Positions 7,700 to 17,860 of a stretch of DNA of 64,000 nt are shown here, piece after piece. The notes below the pieces were generated by a model that was not told where the DNA came from, ran no database searches, and worked only from the letters and a program-made list of their open reading frames with translations. The position numbers were made by a program, and so were the translations under genes. Position 1 is the stretch's first letter; each line of letters starts with the position of its first letter. This DNA comes from Candidatus Kouleothrix ribensis. GTDB taxonomy: Bacteria; Chloroflexota; Chloroflexia; Chloroflexales; Roseiflexaceae. Location: NCBI GenBank assembly GCA_016722075.1, contig JADKGW010000001.1, forward strand, positions 124,001 to 188,000. Direction: 5' to 3'.

Positions 7700-9133
7700 C
7701 TATTCAAACGTCAGCTCCCAGATCGTGCTTTCGCCGCCGTACTCGAGCACATACAGCCGGTTGCCAATCAGCACGGCATCGATCGGGTTTTTGAAGTCGC
7801 GTGCGAACTGCTCGACCGTAGCCTGGTAGTTGCCGGCCTGCTTGGTCAGGCGCAGGTGTAGCAGGTCCTTGCCCACATCGGTGAGCGTGCCGCCGGCGGC
7901 ACCCCAGCTGAGCATGAACAGGCTCAGCTGCTCGCCCTGGCCGCGGAGATCGGCAGGCATGGCCGGGCCGGCGAACGCCAGCCCTAGTGGCGAGCGGTGT
8001 GGTGTAAAGGTGCTGAGCGTCCGGCCCTCGGCCGCTGCGTCGCGGGCCTGGCCTGTGTCGTCGCGGTACTGTGCCGCCGCCGGCCCGCGGTTCACTACCG
8101 GGTCGGCGAAGGCGCCTGGCGGCCTGGGGAAGCTCGGGTCGTTGTGGTAGGCGCCGTTCTTCACGGCCGTGAAATCGCTGTGTAGCCGCCGATCGCTGCT
8201 AGGGTCGTAGCCGGCGAACTGCTGCGGGTTGTCCTGGGTGCCGAAGCGCCACGGGAACCCGTAGTGCATGCCCGCGCGCAGCCAGTTCAGCTCGTCGGGA
8301 TAATCGGCATCGGGGCCGTTGTCGCCCGCGAAAAGCTCGCCGTTCGGCGCGAACTCCAGGTCGTAGGCGTTGCGCGTGCCGTCGGCGAACAGGTATGGCT
8401 GTAGCCCGGCGGCATCGGCCGGCAGCTGCAGGTTGGCGGCGTCGGCGGGCAGGCGGAAGATCGCCGAGGTAAGCGGTACCTCGCGCGTGTCGGGGTAGGC
8501 CGCGCCATTCGCCTCAACCTCGCCGTGGTCGGTGCGCGAGCCGCTGTTGACGAACACATACGCGCCGTCGGGGCCGACGGCAATGCCGTTGAACAGGTGA
8601 TCGAACGGCGTATTACTGAGCGGGTAGGTTGCGGTGGTGGCGAAGTTCTGCCAGCTAAAGCCCTCGGCCGCCGGGGTGCCCTTGCTGATCACGCCGCGTG
8701 TGCGCGTGGCGCCGGCAGCGCGATTGGCCACGACGAACAGCGTTCCATCCGGCCCGAAAGCCATGCCTGCCGGCAGCGCGTCGGTGACGATCGTGCTGGC
8801 CCTGGCCACCAGCGTGGCGGCGCCCGGCTGCGCCAGTGAGATCTTGTATACGCCGCTGGCCGGGTTGAGTGCGTAGAGCGCGCCATCCAACGGGCTGCGC
8901 GCCAGCCGGATGCTGCCGGCACCGGCGTCGACGACCTTGCGCAGGCTGATGCCGCTGCGCAGCAGCACCGGCCCGCCGGCGATCGGCTGGTGCTCGATGC
9001 TTGTGCGCGCGGGTTGGGCGGCGGCCGGCGCGCTGCTCGCCGACGGCGCGGGGACGCCCGGCCCGCAGGCCGCCGCGAGCAGCGTACACGCGGTGGCGGC
9101 GAGCGCGATGAATCGTCGTTGATATGTCAGCAT
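7700..9133 (-). CDS. Secreted lipoprotein with glucose/sorbosone-dehydrogenase-like beta-propeller
   Basis: A 477-residue protein. A hydrophobic signal with lipobox LLAAAC (Cys23) predicts a lipid-anchored extracytoplasmic protein, followed by an Ala/Ser/Pro linker. The rest resembles soluble PQQ-dependent glucose/sorbosone dehydrogenases: repeated propeller blades, LAFAPNGELFAGDNGPD-like strand-loops, and ELNWLRAGMHYGFPWR, a block common in the family. Whether PQQ is bound cannot be seen, and many relatives have no proven activity. It lies between the sugar-acid regulator gene and the DUF5107-TPR gene, which fits periplasmic or surface sugar oxidation or binding. Confidence 0.82.
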   Translation of the reverse strand: MLTYQRRFIALAATACTLLAAACGPGVPAPSASSAPAAAQPARTSIEHQPIAGGPVLLRSGISLRKVVDAGAGSIRLARSPLDGALYALNPASGVYKISLAQPGAATLVARASTIVTDALPAGMAFGPDGTLFVVANRAAGATRTRGVISKGTPAAEGFSWQNFATTATYPLSNTPFDHLFNGIAVGPDGAYVFVNSGSRTDHGEVEANGAAYPDTREVPLTSAIFRLPADAANLQLPADAAGLQPYLFADGTRNAYDLEFAPNGELFAGDNGPDADYPDELNWLRAGMHYGFPWRFGTQDNPQQFAGYDPSSDRRLHSDFTAVKNGAYHNDPSFPRPPGAFADPVVNRGPAAAQYRDDTGQARDAAAEGRTLSTFTPHRSPLGLAFAGPAMPADLRGQGEQLSLFMLSWGAAGGTLTDVGKDLLHLRLTKQAGNYQATVEQFARDFKNPIDAVLIGNRLYVLEYGGESTIWELTFE

Positions 9134-9238
9134 CGATTGATAGGTTCCTGTTCGAGTTGTTCAGGTAGCCGGCGGTGGGTTTCACGGCGGCGCGCCGCCC
9201 TCCGAACCTTGCCGGCAGAACAGGTATGTGAACGCCGC

Positions 9239-12200
9239 TTATTCCGGCGCACTCACGAGTGCGCGATGCATGATCGCACCCTGGTGATTGGCCTCGAGCG
9301 CCAGCACCTGGCCAAACTCAACCAGCGCGGCCGCATCCTCGCCCAGGCCTAGCAGCCCGAGCGCACGCATGTAGTGGCAGTGGATGCGGTTGCGCCGGTT
9401 CAGGTCTTCGTCGAACACCAGAAATGTAGGTAGCGATACCGCAAAATAGTCCATGGTCACCTGGTCGTCGCGGTGTGCCTGGCCGTAGTCGGCCAGCCGC
9501 TGGAAGATCTGGCGGGCCTCGGCGGCGTGCCCGAGCTGGCGGCGGGCCAGCCCCTGGTAGAAGATCATGTCGGGCGGCTGGTCGTTGTAGTACATGGCCG
9601 AGGTTGGCTCGCTAGGGCCGGTGGCGGCGGCTGTGAAGCTCTCGTGCGCGCGCAGCTGGTCGCCCTGGCCGGCGTAGGCCAGCCCGAGGTAGTAGTAGAC
9701 GTTGTTGGCCTGCGCGTTGGGTAGCCGGCCCTCGCCCAGGTTGGGCGGGTACACCAGCGCCTGCCGCAGCTCGGCGGCCGCGCGCGCGTGCTCGCCGTCG
9801 GCCAGCAGCGCCCGGCCCCGCTCGACCAGGCAGATCACATATTGTTCGGTAGTTTTGCCCTCGCCGCCCTCCCAGGGATGGAACCGGCGGCGCATCAGCT
9901 CGGCGTAGGCCTGGGTGTGCAGGCCCAGCATGTTCAGCAGCGCGATATACTCGATCGTCAGGTCGTCGCGCAGCTCGACCAGGCTGTGGTATTGCTCGAG
10001 CCGCGCCAGCCGTACTGCCGGTAGCTGATTGCGCCGTTTGGCCAGCTGGTCGAGCTCGAACAGCACCCGCGCGTCGGCCGGGTTGAGTTCGAATGCGCGT
10101 AGGTAGGCCGCCTCGGCGCGCTCGGCATCGCCCAGCTTGTTGAAGTAGGCCAGCCCCAGGTTACGCTGCACGGTCGGGAAGGCCGGGTCGAGCGCGGCCG
10201 CCCGCTCCCAGCAGGCAATTGCCTCGGTGTAGCGCCGGTGGGCATACCAGAAGTTGCCGAGGTAGTAGGGCGCGCGTGCGTCATCCGGGTTCAGATCGAT
10301 CGCGTGTTGGAGCACCGGCACGCACTCGAGCCGGTGTGGGAAGCAGTAGTCGGGCGGTAGTGCTGCCGCTTGCCGGCAGGCGGCGCGCGCTGCGTCGGGC
10401 TGGTTCGCCTGGAGCAGGCATGCGGCGATAAAGTAGTGCATGAGCGGGTCGCGGCCGCAGTGCAGCTGTAGCAGCGCGAGGGCCTCTTCGACCATGCCGG
10501 CGTGCAGGTAGTCGAGCGCAATATCGGTCGCGTTACGCGGGTTGAGCGGTGTGCTGCCCGGCTCTGGCGGCGCGCCGGCCAGCTGCTGGCGTTCCCAGGC
10601 CACGCCTACGTCGAGCGGGTCGAGGCTTAGTGCCAGCTCGGCCTCGCTCAGCGCCTCGGCCTGGCGGCCAAGCCGGCGCAGCAGCGCAACCTTGAGGTGG
10701 CGCGCGCGATGGTGCGACCAGTTGCGGCGCAGCGCGCGCTCGGCCAGCTCGAGCGCCTGCGGTGCATCGCCCATGCGCGCAGCCAGGCGGGCCAGCTCGA
10801 AGTAGGCGCTGTCGTGCCAGGCGGCATTCCAGGTAGCCTTGTAGAATGCATCAAACGCCTCGCGATAGCGCGCCTGCATTTTCAGCGCCAGGCCCAGGTT
10901 GTAGTATGGCTCGCCATCGTAGGGGTTGGGGTTGCGGCGGGTCAGGCCGGTGATTGCGCTGCGGAAATAGGCCTCGGCCTCGGCAAACTTGCCGCGCCGG
11001 TAGAGCAGCAGTCCCATCGCATTGTTACAGCGGCTATCGAGCGGATCGCGGCGGAGCGCTTCGGCATAGTATGGCTCGGGCGTGTACGTGGCGTGGCGAT
11101 ACTGCTCGAGGTGCAGCCCATTCAGGAACAGCCCCTCATTTGACATAATCTCTTCGGGCGGGCGGGCCGGCGTGGCCGGTGCCGGAATCGGCCGGTGCTG
11201 ATCGGGCAGTGGCGTATAGGCCAGCAGCTCGCGCCCGCTGTGCCGATCGACGACGCGTAGGGTCAATTGTTGGGGGCGGGTATGTGCGGGCAGCGCCAGC
11301 GTCTCGATCAGCGGCCGGGTGGGCGTGAGGGTACGGCTGGCCTGCCAGAGTGGCGTGTCGTCGCGGCGCAGCTCGACTGTCACCTCGCGCGGGCTGGTAG
11401 TATACACCCCGAGTGTAGCGCCGTCTGAGCCGATCTCAAGATTCAGCACAGCGTCGCGGCTGGCATTCTTCGCCGGGCCGATCTGCTGGTAGGGCATGAA
11501 AATCTGCGTGAAGCACTTCTCTTCGCCAGGCATGAGCCACGCGAAATCGGGCTGATTATCGGTGAACGCGCCACACATCAGCTCGATATACGGGCCATCG
11601 GCGTCGGTCAGCTGGCGATCCCAGGCCCGCCCGAAATCGCTGGTGCCCCAGGTCCACTGCTTCTTGCCCGGCACGATGTGGTGGTTGGCCACATGCAGCA
11701 TGCCGGCCTGGCGGCCGTGGTCGTAATCGCCGACGAAATCGAAGTCGGAGTGATAGGCCATATACGATGTTGGCACCGGGATGTTGGTATAACGCGAGAT
11801 ATCGGTGCCGGGCGCGTAGTTGACCTTGTAGTATGTGCCGGTTGCGATCGGAAACGAGCTGACATCGCGTTTACCGTGATCCATCACCGCGTGGACATCG
11901 GGTGGGAACACCGACTGATAGTCATCGTTGACGTGTACGGCCGGGTTGGCCCACCACAGAAACGACTGCGGCGTATCGGTGCGGTTGTAGAGCTGCACCT
12001 TGATCTCGAGGTAGGCGCGGCCGGGGTAGAGCGTGAAGCCATGCATCCCCTTGGTGAAAAACATGCGCTCGATCTCCGAGCACCAGATCGTCTTGCTGCC
12101 GTCGGGGTTGTGCGCGATCTGCCAATCGACCGGCTCGAACGTGCTGGGGCGGTGGTGCTGAGGCCAGTTGAACTCGATCCCGCCCGAGATCCACGGGCCG

Positions 12201-12532
12201 GCCAGGCCGACCAGCGCAGGCTTGATCACGCGGTTGTAGTAGATGAAATGGTAGCCGTTGGTCTTATCGAGCGCCATCTGCACGCGCCCGCCCAGCGCCG
12301 GCAGCACCATAATCTTGAGGTAATGGTTCTCGAGGAACAGCGCCGTGTAGGCCTCGTCGGCCGGCTCGTCGGCCACGCGGTCGATTACCGGGTAGGGATA
12401 GACCGCGCCGCTGCTGCCCTGGTACACGCGCTTCTCAAGGAACATCGGGTTTTTGTCGGGCTGCCCGGCCCGGTAGGTTGGAATGCTGATCGTTTCCGCC
12501 CAGACCTTCACCAGATCGTTGGTCGAGTTCAT
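9239..12532 (-). CDS. DUF5107 domain protein with TPR array
   Basis: A 1097-residue protein. The first 430 or so residues match the DUF5107 type, a beta-sandwich resembling galactose mutarotases (LPALGGRVQMALDKTNGYHFIYYN, GGIEFNWPQHHRPS). Residues about 470-1090 are tetratricopeptide repeats with recurring AEAYFRSAI/EPYYNLGLAL-type helices. No signal peptide is seen. Such proteins occur in carbohydrate-use loci; binding or mutarotation of a sugar with TPR-mediated protein contacts is a reasonable guess, but no activity is established. The likely promoter is the minus-strand TATAAT at 12720-12725, about 180 bp upstream of the start. Confidence 0.88.
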   Translation of the reverse strand: MNSTNDLVKVWAETISIPTYRAGQPDKNPMFLEKRVYQGSSGAVYPYPVIDRVADEPADEAYTALFLENHYLKIMVLPALGGRVQMALDKTNGYHFIYYNRVIKPALVGLAGPWISGGIEFNWPQHHRPSTFEPVDWQIAHNPDGSKTIWCSEIERMFFTKGMHGFTLYPGRAYLEIKVQLYNRTDTPQSFLWWANPAVHVNDDYQSVFPPDVHAVMDHGKRDVSSFPIATGTYYKVNYAPGTDISRYTNIPVPTSYMAYHSDFDFVGDYDHGRQAGMLHVANHHIVPGKKQWTWGTSDFGRAWDRQLTDADGPYIELMCGAFTDNQPDFAWLMPGEEKCFTQIFMPYQQIGPAKNASRDAVLNLEIGSDGATLGVYTTSPREVTVELRRDDTPLWQASRTLTPTRPLIETLALPAHTRPQQLTLRVVDRHSGRELLAYTPLPDQHRPIPAPATPARPPEEIMSNEGLFLNGLHLEQYRHATYTPEPYYAEALRRDPLDSRCNNAMGLLLYRRGKFAEAEAYFRSAITGLTRRNPNPYDGEPYYNLGLALKMQARYREAFDAFYKATWNAAWHDSAYFELARLAARMGDAPQALELAERALRRNWSHHRARHLKVALLRRLGRQAEALSEAELALSLDPLDVGVAWERQQLAGAPPEPGSTPLNPRNATDIALDYLHAGMVEEALALLQLHCGRDPLMHYFIAACLLQANQPDAARAACRQAAALPPDYCFPHRLECVPVLQHAIDLNPDDARAPYYLGNFWYAHRRYTEAIACWERAAALDPAFPTVQRNLGLAYFNKLGDAERAEAAYLRAFELNPADARVLFELDQLAKRRNQLPAVRLARLEQYHSLVELRDDLTIEYIALLNMLGLHTQAYAELMRRRFHPWEGGEGKTTEQYVICLVERGRALLADGEHARAAAELRQALVYPPNLGEGRLPNAQANNVYYYLGLAYAGQGDQLRAHESFTAAATGPSEPTSAMYYNDQPPDMIFYQGLARRQLGHAAEARQIFQRLADYGQAHRDDQVTMDYFAVSLPTFLVFDEDLNRRNRIHCHYMRALGLLGLGEDAAALVEFGQVLALEANHQGAIMHRALVSAPE

Positions 12533-12642
12533 GCGCGAACCCCCACAATAGATCGAATGAGTTAGCCGCCGCTGGTGTGCGCACCGGGTTTAGGCGCGCG
12601 GCATAGCCCATACCAGGGCAACCGGTAGGGCGCCACAGCAGG

Positions 12643-12658
12643 CCAGTGTACGCACTGG
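12643..12658. promoter_or_regulatory. Palindrome CCAGTG-N4-CACTGG, possible operator
   Basis: A perfect 6-bp inverted repeat with a 4-bp centre lies 34 bp upstream of the plus-strand -35 box and inside the leader of the divergent DUF5107 gene. The position suits an operator acting on both directions. The rest of the 347-bp gap (12533-12879) holds the two promoters described separately and a 150-nt leader of the transporter transcript with no other clear structure. Confidence 0.35.
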
Positions 12659-12692
12659 TCTGCAAGCGGTATGAGACATGATCAGATTCTAG

Positions 12693-12721
12693 TTGACAGC
12701 GGGCCATACTTCGCCTAGAAT
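12693..12721 (+). promoter_or_regulatory. Sigma-70-type promoter for the ABC transporter genes
   Basis: TTGACA at 12693-12698, a 17-bp spacer and TAGAAT at 12716-12721. It is close to the vegetative consensus and points to the transporter genes starting at 12880, with a leader of about 150 nt. Confidence 0.7.
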
Positions 12722-12748
12722 TATATACGCCCCGTTAAAAAAAGGCAA
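12720..12748 (-). promoter_or_regulatory. Divergent promoter for the DUF5107-TPR gene
   Basis: Read on the minus strand: TTGCCT (12748-12743), a 17-bp spacer and a perfect TATAAT (12725-12720). Its -10 box overlaps the -10 box of the plus-strand promoter by two bases, so polymerase could not occupy both at once. Confidence 0.5.
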
Positions 12749-12879
12749 AACGATCGTCAAGCTAAGGAGGTGCAGCCGCCTCGTACTCATGAGATCACTT
12801 TGTCGCGACGTATGGTAGCGCGACCGATCGCCGACATGGATTCCGCAGATCGATCACTCCAATGCAGGAGACGCAAACC

Positions 12880-14870
12880 ATGAGCAAAATCAAGTTCCTG
12901 ATCATCCTCGCCGTTACGATGTTGGTGGTTGCGGCGTGTGGCGGCACCCCCGCTGCGCCGACCACAACCGAGGCGACCCAGGCACCTGCCGCTGCAGCGA
13001 CCCAGGCGCCTGCCGCTGCCGAGCCAACCGCCGCCCCAGCTGCCGCCGAGCCAACAGCAGCACCGGCGGCTGCCGAGCCAACAGCAGCACCGGCTGCGAC
13101 AGCCCAGCCGGCTTTGTCGGCCGGCCCGCTCAAAGACGTTCCGCGCAACCAGACCGTCAACCTGGGCTGGAGCCACCAGGTCGTGCGCATGGTGCATATG
13201 GAGCGCAGCGAGTTCCGCGCAACCAGACCGTCAACCTGGGCTGGAGCATCACCTCGCCGATCGGCGTGACCAACCCGTGGGCGGTGCCAGGCTACACCCA
13301 CCAGGAAGGCAACAACATGCTGTGGGAGGGCCTGTTCTACTTCGGGATCTTCTCCGACAAAGAAATCCCCTGGCTGGCCGACAGCATGGAGTACACCAAG
13401 CCCGACTTCACCGAGCTGACGATCAAGCTGAACAAAGACGCGGCCTGGAGTGACGGCACGCCGGTGACGGCCGATGACGTCATCTTCACGTTCGACGGCC
13501 AGAAGAACAACGAGAAGCTGCCATACCACGCCTCGTTCGTGCAGTATATGAAGGAAGCCAAGAAGGTCGATGACAAGACCCTGGTGGTGACCTTCAACAT
13601 CCCGGCGCCGCGCTTCAAGTTCGAAGTTCTGACGCTCAAATTCGACACCGGCATCCCGATCGTGCCGGCGCATGTGCTCAGCAAGCAGGCCGATGTCAAC
13701 GCCTTCGCCGGTGGCCTGGACATGGCCCACTCAGGCCCGTACAGCCTGGTGCAGTGGGACAAGAACCAGAAGATCTTTGACCTGCGCGAGGACTGGTGGG
13801 CGGTCAAGGCCGGCCGCGAGACGCTGCCCGAAGTCAAGCGCATCGTCATGGTCAACATCGGCGGCCAGGTGGGCCAGAACATGGACACCGTGATCCAGCG
13901 CGAGGTCAACAACGAGTTCGACGCCATCCTCGACGTGCGCGCCTCGGTGGCCAAGCAGTTGCTCGACTCGAACCCCAAGATCACCTCGCATACCGGTAGC
14001 GAGCCGCCGTATGGCTACCTCGACTGGTGGCCGAACTCGCTGTGGGTCAACACCCAGCTCGAGCCATATAGCGACGTGCGCGTGCGCAAGGCCATGAGCC
14101 TCTCGATCGACCGCGACAAGATCGACGAGATCGTGTACGACGGCGCGAAGATCGCCACGATCTACCCGTTCCCGCTCTACCCCGGCTTGCAGAAGTTTGT
14201 CGATAGCCCCGAGGTCAAGGCGCTCGAGGCCAAGTACAAACCACGTGAGTTTAGCGTCGAGAAGGCTGGCCAGCTGATGACCGAGGCCGGCTTCACGCAG
14301 AACGGCGACGGCCTGTGGGAGAAAGACGGCAAGACCGTCTCGGCCGTGATCAACGGCTTCGAGGGCATCCACAGCGACCTCGCGCCGGTTCTGGTCGAAA
14401 TGTTGCGCAACGGCGGCTTCGACGCCAGCATCAACTTCGGCACCGACGCCCAGACCAACATGAATAACGGCAAGGCCGGCCTGTACCTGTTCGGCCACGG
14501 CGCCAGCCTGAAGGATCCCTACGCAGCCTTCGAGCTGTACCACAGCCGCTACAGCGCCGCGATCGGCACCACTGCCGGCAACGGACGCTACTCGCGCTAC
14601 AAGAACCCTGAGTATGACAAGATCCTGGACGAGATGGCACCATTGAGCGCGGATGATCCCAAGTTCCAGGCCGACGCGGTCAAGGCCATGGAGATCTACT
14701 GGCGTGATGTGATCGACATCCCGGTGATCCAGTGGCTGCATCGCATCCCCTACAACCAGACCTACTGGACCAACTGGCCGACGGCCGCGAATGTAGCCGG
14801 CGGCACCAACGGCGCGTTCTGGGCGCACACCGGCATGCTGGTGATCACCCAGCTCAAGGCGGCCAAGTAG
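12880..14870 (+). pseudogene. Family 5 extracellular solute-binding protein of an ABC transporter, frameshifted
   Basis: Residues 1-20 form a lipoprotein signal (LVVAAC, Cys20) with AGGAG 9 bp before the ATG at 12880. An Ala/Pro/Thr linker with EPTAAPAA repeats follows. This frame continues to VPRNQTVNLGWS (from 13138) and then meets a stop at 13267-13269. The body of the protein (SITSPIGVTNPWAVPG onward, the SBP_bac_5 fold to 14870) is in another frame. The cause is visible: a 36-bp stretch at 13138-13173 is repeated at 13212-13247, an extra 74 bp that shifts the frame by two. Removing 74 bp restores one continuous gene of about 638 residues. It is either a recent disruption or an assembly error. 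Permease and ATPase genes follow. Confidence 0.85.
13138..13247 (+). repeat. 36-bp direct repeat with 38-bp insert breaking the binding-protein gene
   Basis: Copies at 13138-13173 and 13212-13247 are identical over 36 bases and both encode VPRNQTVNLGWS in their own frames. The 38 bases between them (13174-13211) do not repeat anything else noticed in the window. The 74-bp offset is not a multiple of three. Confidence 0.95.
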
Positions 14871-14879
14871 GTTGATGCT

Positions 14880-14942
14880 CGGCCATTGGGGTGCCAAAGG
14901 GCTGTAGCCTGCTGCGGCCCACCCCCGGTACCCCAATGGCCG
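14880..14942 (+). other. 16-bp stem-loop between binding-protein and permease genes
   Basis: Arms 14880-14895 and 14927-14942 pair over 16 bp with a single G-U pair in RNA; the loop is 31 nt. It begins 9 bases after the binding-protein stop. Such intercistronic stems often protect the upstream message or reduce read-through, giving more binding protein than permease. No T-run follows, so it is not a simple terminator. Confidence 0.7.
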
Positions 14943-14970
14943 ACTGTCGCGACCAACAAAGGAAACGACC

Positions 14971-15969
14971 GTGAGCCTGAGACGAATTGTCCAACGGCTG
15001 TTGTTCCTGATCCTGGTGGTCTGGGCGGCTTCCACGATTACCTTCTTTGTCCCGCGGATCTCGCCCAAGAACCCCATCCGTGAGCGATTCGACCAGCTCG
15101 CGCGCACCGGCGGCTTTTCGCCCGGCGATGTGCAGAAGATGGTCGAGGCCATGAGCAAGAAGTTTGGCCTGGAAAAGCCATTGTGGCAGCAATACTTCGA
15201 CTACGTCGGCAGTATCGCGCGCTTCGATCTGGGCGTGTCGCTCAACCAGTTTCCCAAGACGGTCGGCGAGCTGATCACCGAGTCGTTGCCCTGGACGATC
15301 ACGCTGCTGATCGTCACCACCATTCTCTCGTTCGTGATCGGCAACCTGCTTGGCGCGGTGGCGGCCTGGCCGCGCGCGCCCAGCTGGCTGCGATCGGTGG
15401 CTACGCCGTTCGTGCTGCTGCAAGGCGTGCCGCCGGTGCTGCTGGCGCTGTTTCTGCTGTTCTTCGTGGCCTTCCGGCTTAAGCTATTGCCGCTCGGCAG
15501 CGCCTACTCGACTGGCGTGGTGCCCAACTGGTCGTTCTCGTTTTTCCTCGACGTGCTCAGGCACCAGATTTTGCCCGCGATCTCGCTGATTCTCTCGGGC
15601 GTGGGCGGCTGGGTGCTGTCGATGCGCGGCATGGGCGTGACGATCCAGGGCGAAGACTATGTGAACTTCGCCGAGCATAAGGGCTTGAGCGGCTACACGA
15701 TCTTCCGCAACTACTACCTGCGCAATGCCATGCTGCCGCAGATCACCGGCCTGGCGCTGGCGCTGGGCAGTATTGTCACATCGCAGCTGGTGATTGAGCA
15801 AATGTTTGGCCTGCCTGGCCTGGGCTCGGTGCTCGACGCCGCGATCCGATCGAACGACTTCCTGGTGATCTACGGCATTGTGCTGTTCATTGTGATCACA
15901 GTCGCATCGCTCATGATGATCGTTGAGCTGATGTACCCGCTGCTCGACCCACGCGTTCGTGAGAGTTAG
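14971..15969 (+). CDS. ABC transporter permease, DppB/OppB type
   Basis: A 332-residue inner-membrane permease starting at GTG 14971 with AAAGGAA upstream. A first transmembrane helix (about residues 7-28) is followed by a periplasmic loop of about 90 residues, then a BPD_transp_1 domain with five more helices. The coupling-loop region GEDYVNFAEHKGLSGYTIFRNYYLRNAMLPQ is the EAA-type motif that contacts the ATPases. It pairs with the DppC-type permease 9 bp downstream. The substrate may be an oligosaccharide or sugar-acid oligomer rather than peptides, given the neighbours; this is inference. Confidence 0.92.
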   Translation: MSLRRIVQRLLFLILVVWAASTITFFVPRISPKNPIRERFDQLARTGGFSPGDVQKMVEAMSKKFGLEKPLWQQYFDYVGSIARFDLGVSLNQFPKTVGELITESLPWTITLLIVTTILSFVIGNLLGAVAAWPRAPSWLRSVATPFVLLQGVPPVLLALFLLFFVAFRLKLLPLGSAYSTGVVPNWSFSFFLDVLRHQILPAISLILSGVGGWVLSMRGMGVTIQGEDYVNFAEHKGLSGYTIFRNYYLRNAMLPQITGLALALGSIVTSQLVIEQMFGLPGLGSVLDAAIRSNDFLVIYGIVLFIVITVASLMMIVELMYPLLDPRVRES

Positions 15970-15978
15970 AGGGCTTCT

Positions 15979-16880
15979 ATGGTAACAATCGCGGCCTCGC
16001 AGGCTCAAGAGCAGGTGCTGCAGCCGAGCCGAACGACATTGCTGCTACGCTACCTGCGCCGCAATAAGTCGCTGGTGTTCGGCCTGCTGATCCTGCTGTT
16101 CCTGGTGACTTTTACCGTCTATGGCTTACTGACGATTAACCCGAAGGATGCCTACCCGCTGGCGGCACGCTCGAAGCAGCCACCCAGCCTGCGCTACCCG
16201 CTCGGCACCGACTTCTTCGGGCGCAATTTGTACGCCTCCATGGTGGTGGGGATCTGGCAGACGGCGCTGATTGGTGTGCTGGCCGGCGGCCTGGGTACGC
16301 TGATCGGCGTGGTGCTGGGCTTCATCTCGGCCTACTTCGGCGGCCTGCTCGATACGCTGATCAAAGGCATCTGCCAGATCCTCACACCTATCCCGGCGCT
16401 GTTGATCCAGGTGGTGATCGCCGGCTCGATCGACAAGCGCTCGGTGACGATCTATACCATGGCGCTGGTGGTGCTACTGCTGGCCTGGATGGCCCCGACA
16501 CTGGTGATCCGATCGCAGGTGCTCTCGATGAAGCAGCGCCAGTTTGTCGCGGTGGCCAAGCTCTCGGGCGTGGGCGATCTCGGGATCATCTTTGGCGAGA
16601 TCCTGCCGAACCTGCTGCCGTTCATCGCGGCGGCGTTCGTCAACCAGGTGTTTGTGTCGGTGTTCGCCTCGCTATACCTCACCGTGCTGGGCCTTGGCCC
16701 GCTGCGCGAGCCGCTCATGGGCAACCTGATCTGGGCTGCCCAGGGCCAGTCGGCCTTCTTCAACGGCTGGTGGTGGTGGCCGCTGTTCCCGGCACTGGCG
16801 ATGGTGCTGATCCTTGGCTCGCTGGCGCTGATCAATATGGGCCTCGATGAGCTGGCTAACCCGCGCGTGCGCAGAACGGA

Positions 16881-16884
<4 letters not shown>
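15979..16884 (+). CDS. ABC transporter permease, DppC/OppC type
   Basis: A 301-residue permease with one N-terminal helix (about 33-53), a short loop with YPLGTDFFGRNLYASMVVG (typical of DppC: 'GTDxxGRD' region), and five further helices of BPD_transp_1. The EAA-type region is near MKQRQFVAVAKLSGVGDLGI. It overlaps the next gene by four bases (GTGA), showing translational coupling with the ATPase. It forms the membrane channel with the preceding DppB-type protein. Confidence 0.92.
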
Positions 16885-17858
<974 letters not shown>

Positions 17859-17860
17859 TC

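Noticed and set aside
12764..12783. AAGGAGGTGCAGCCGCC resembling the complement of the 16S rRNA 3' end
   Set aside because: Only about 14 bases fit and no rRNA sequence surrounds it. It may be a strong ribosome site for a short leader frame (GTG at 12770), but nothing supports a translated product.
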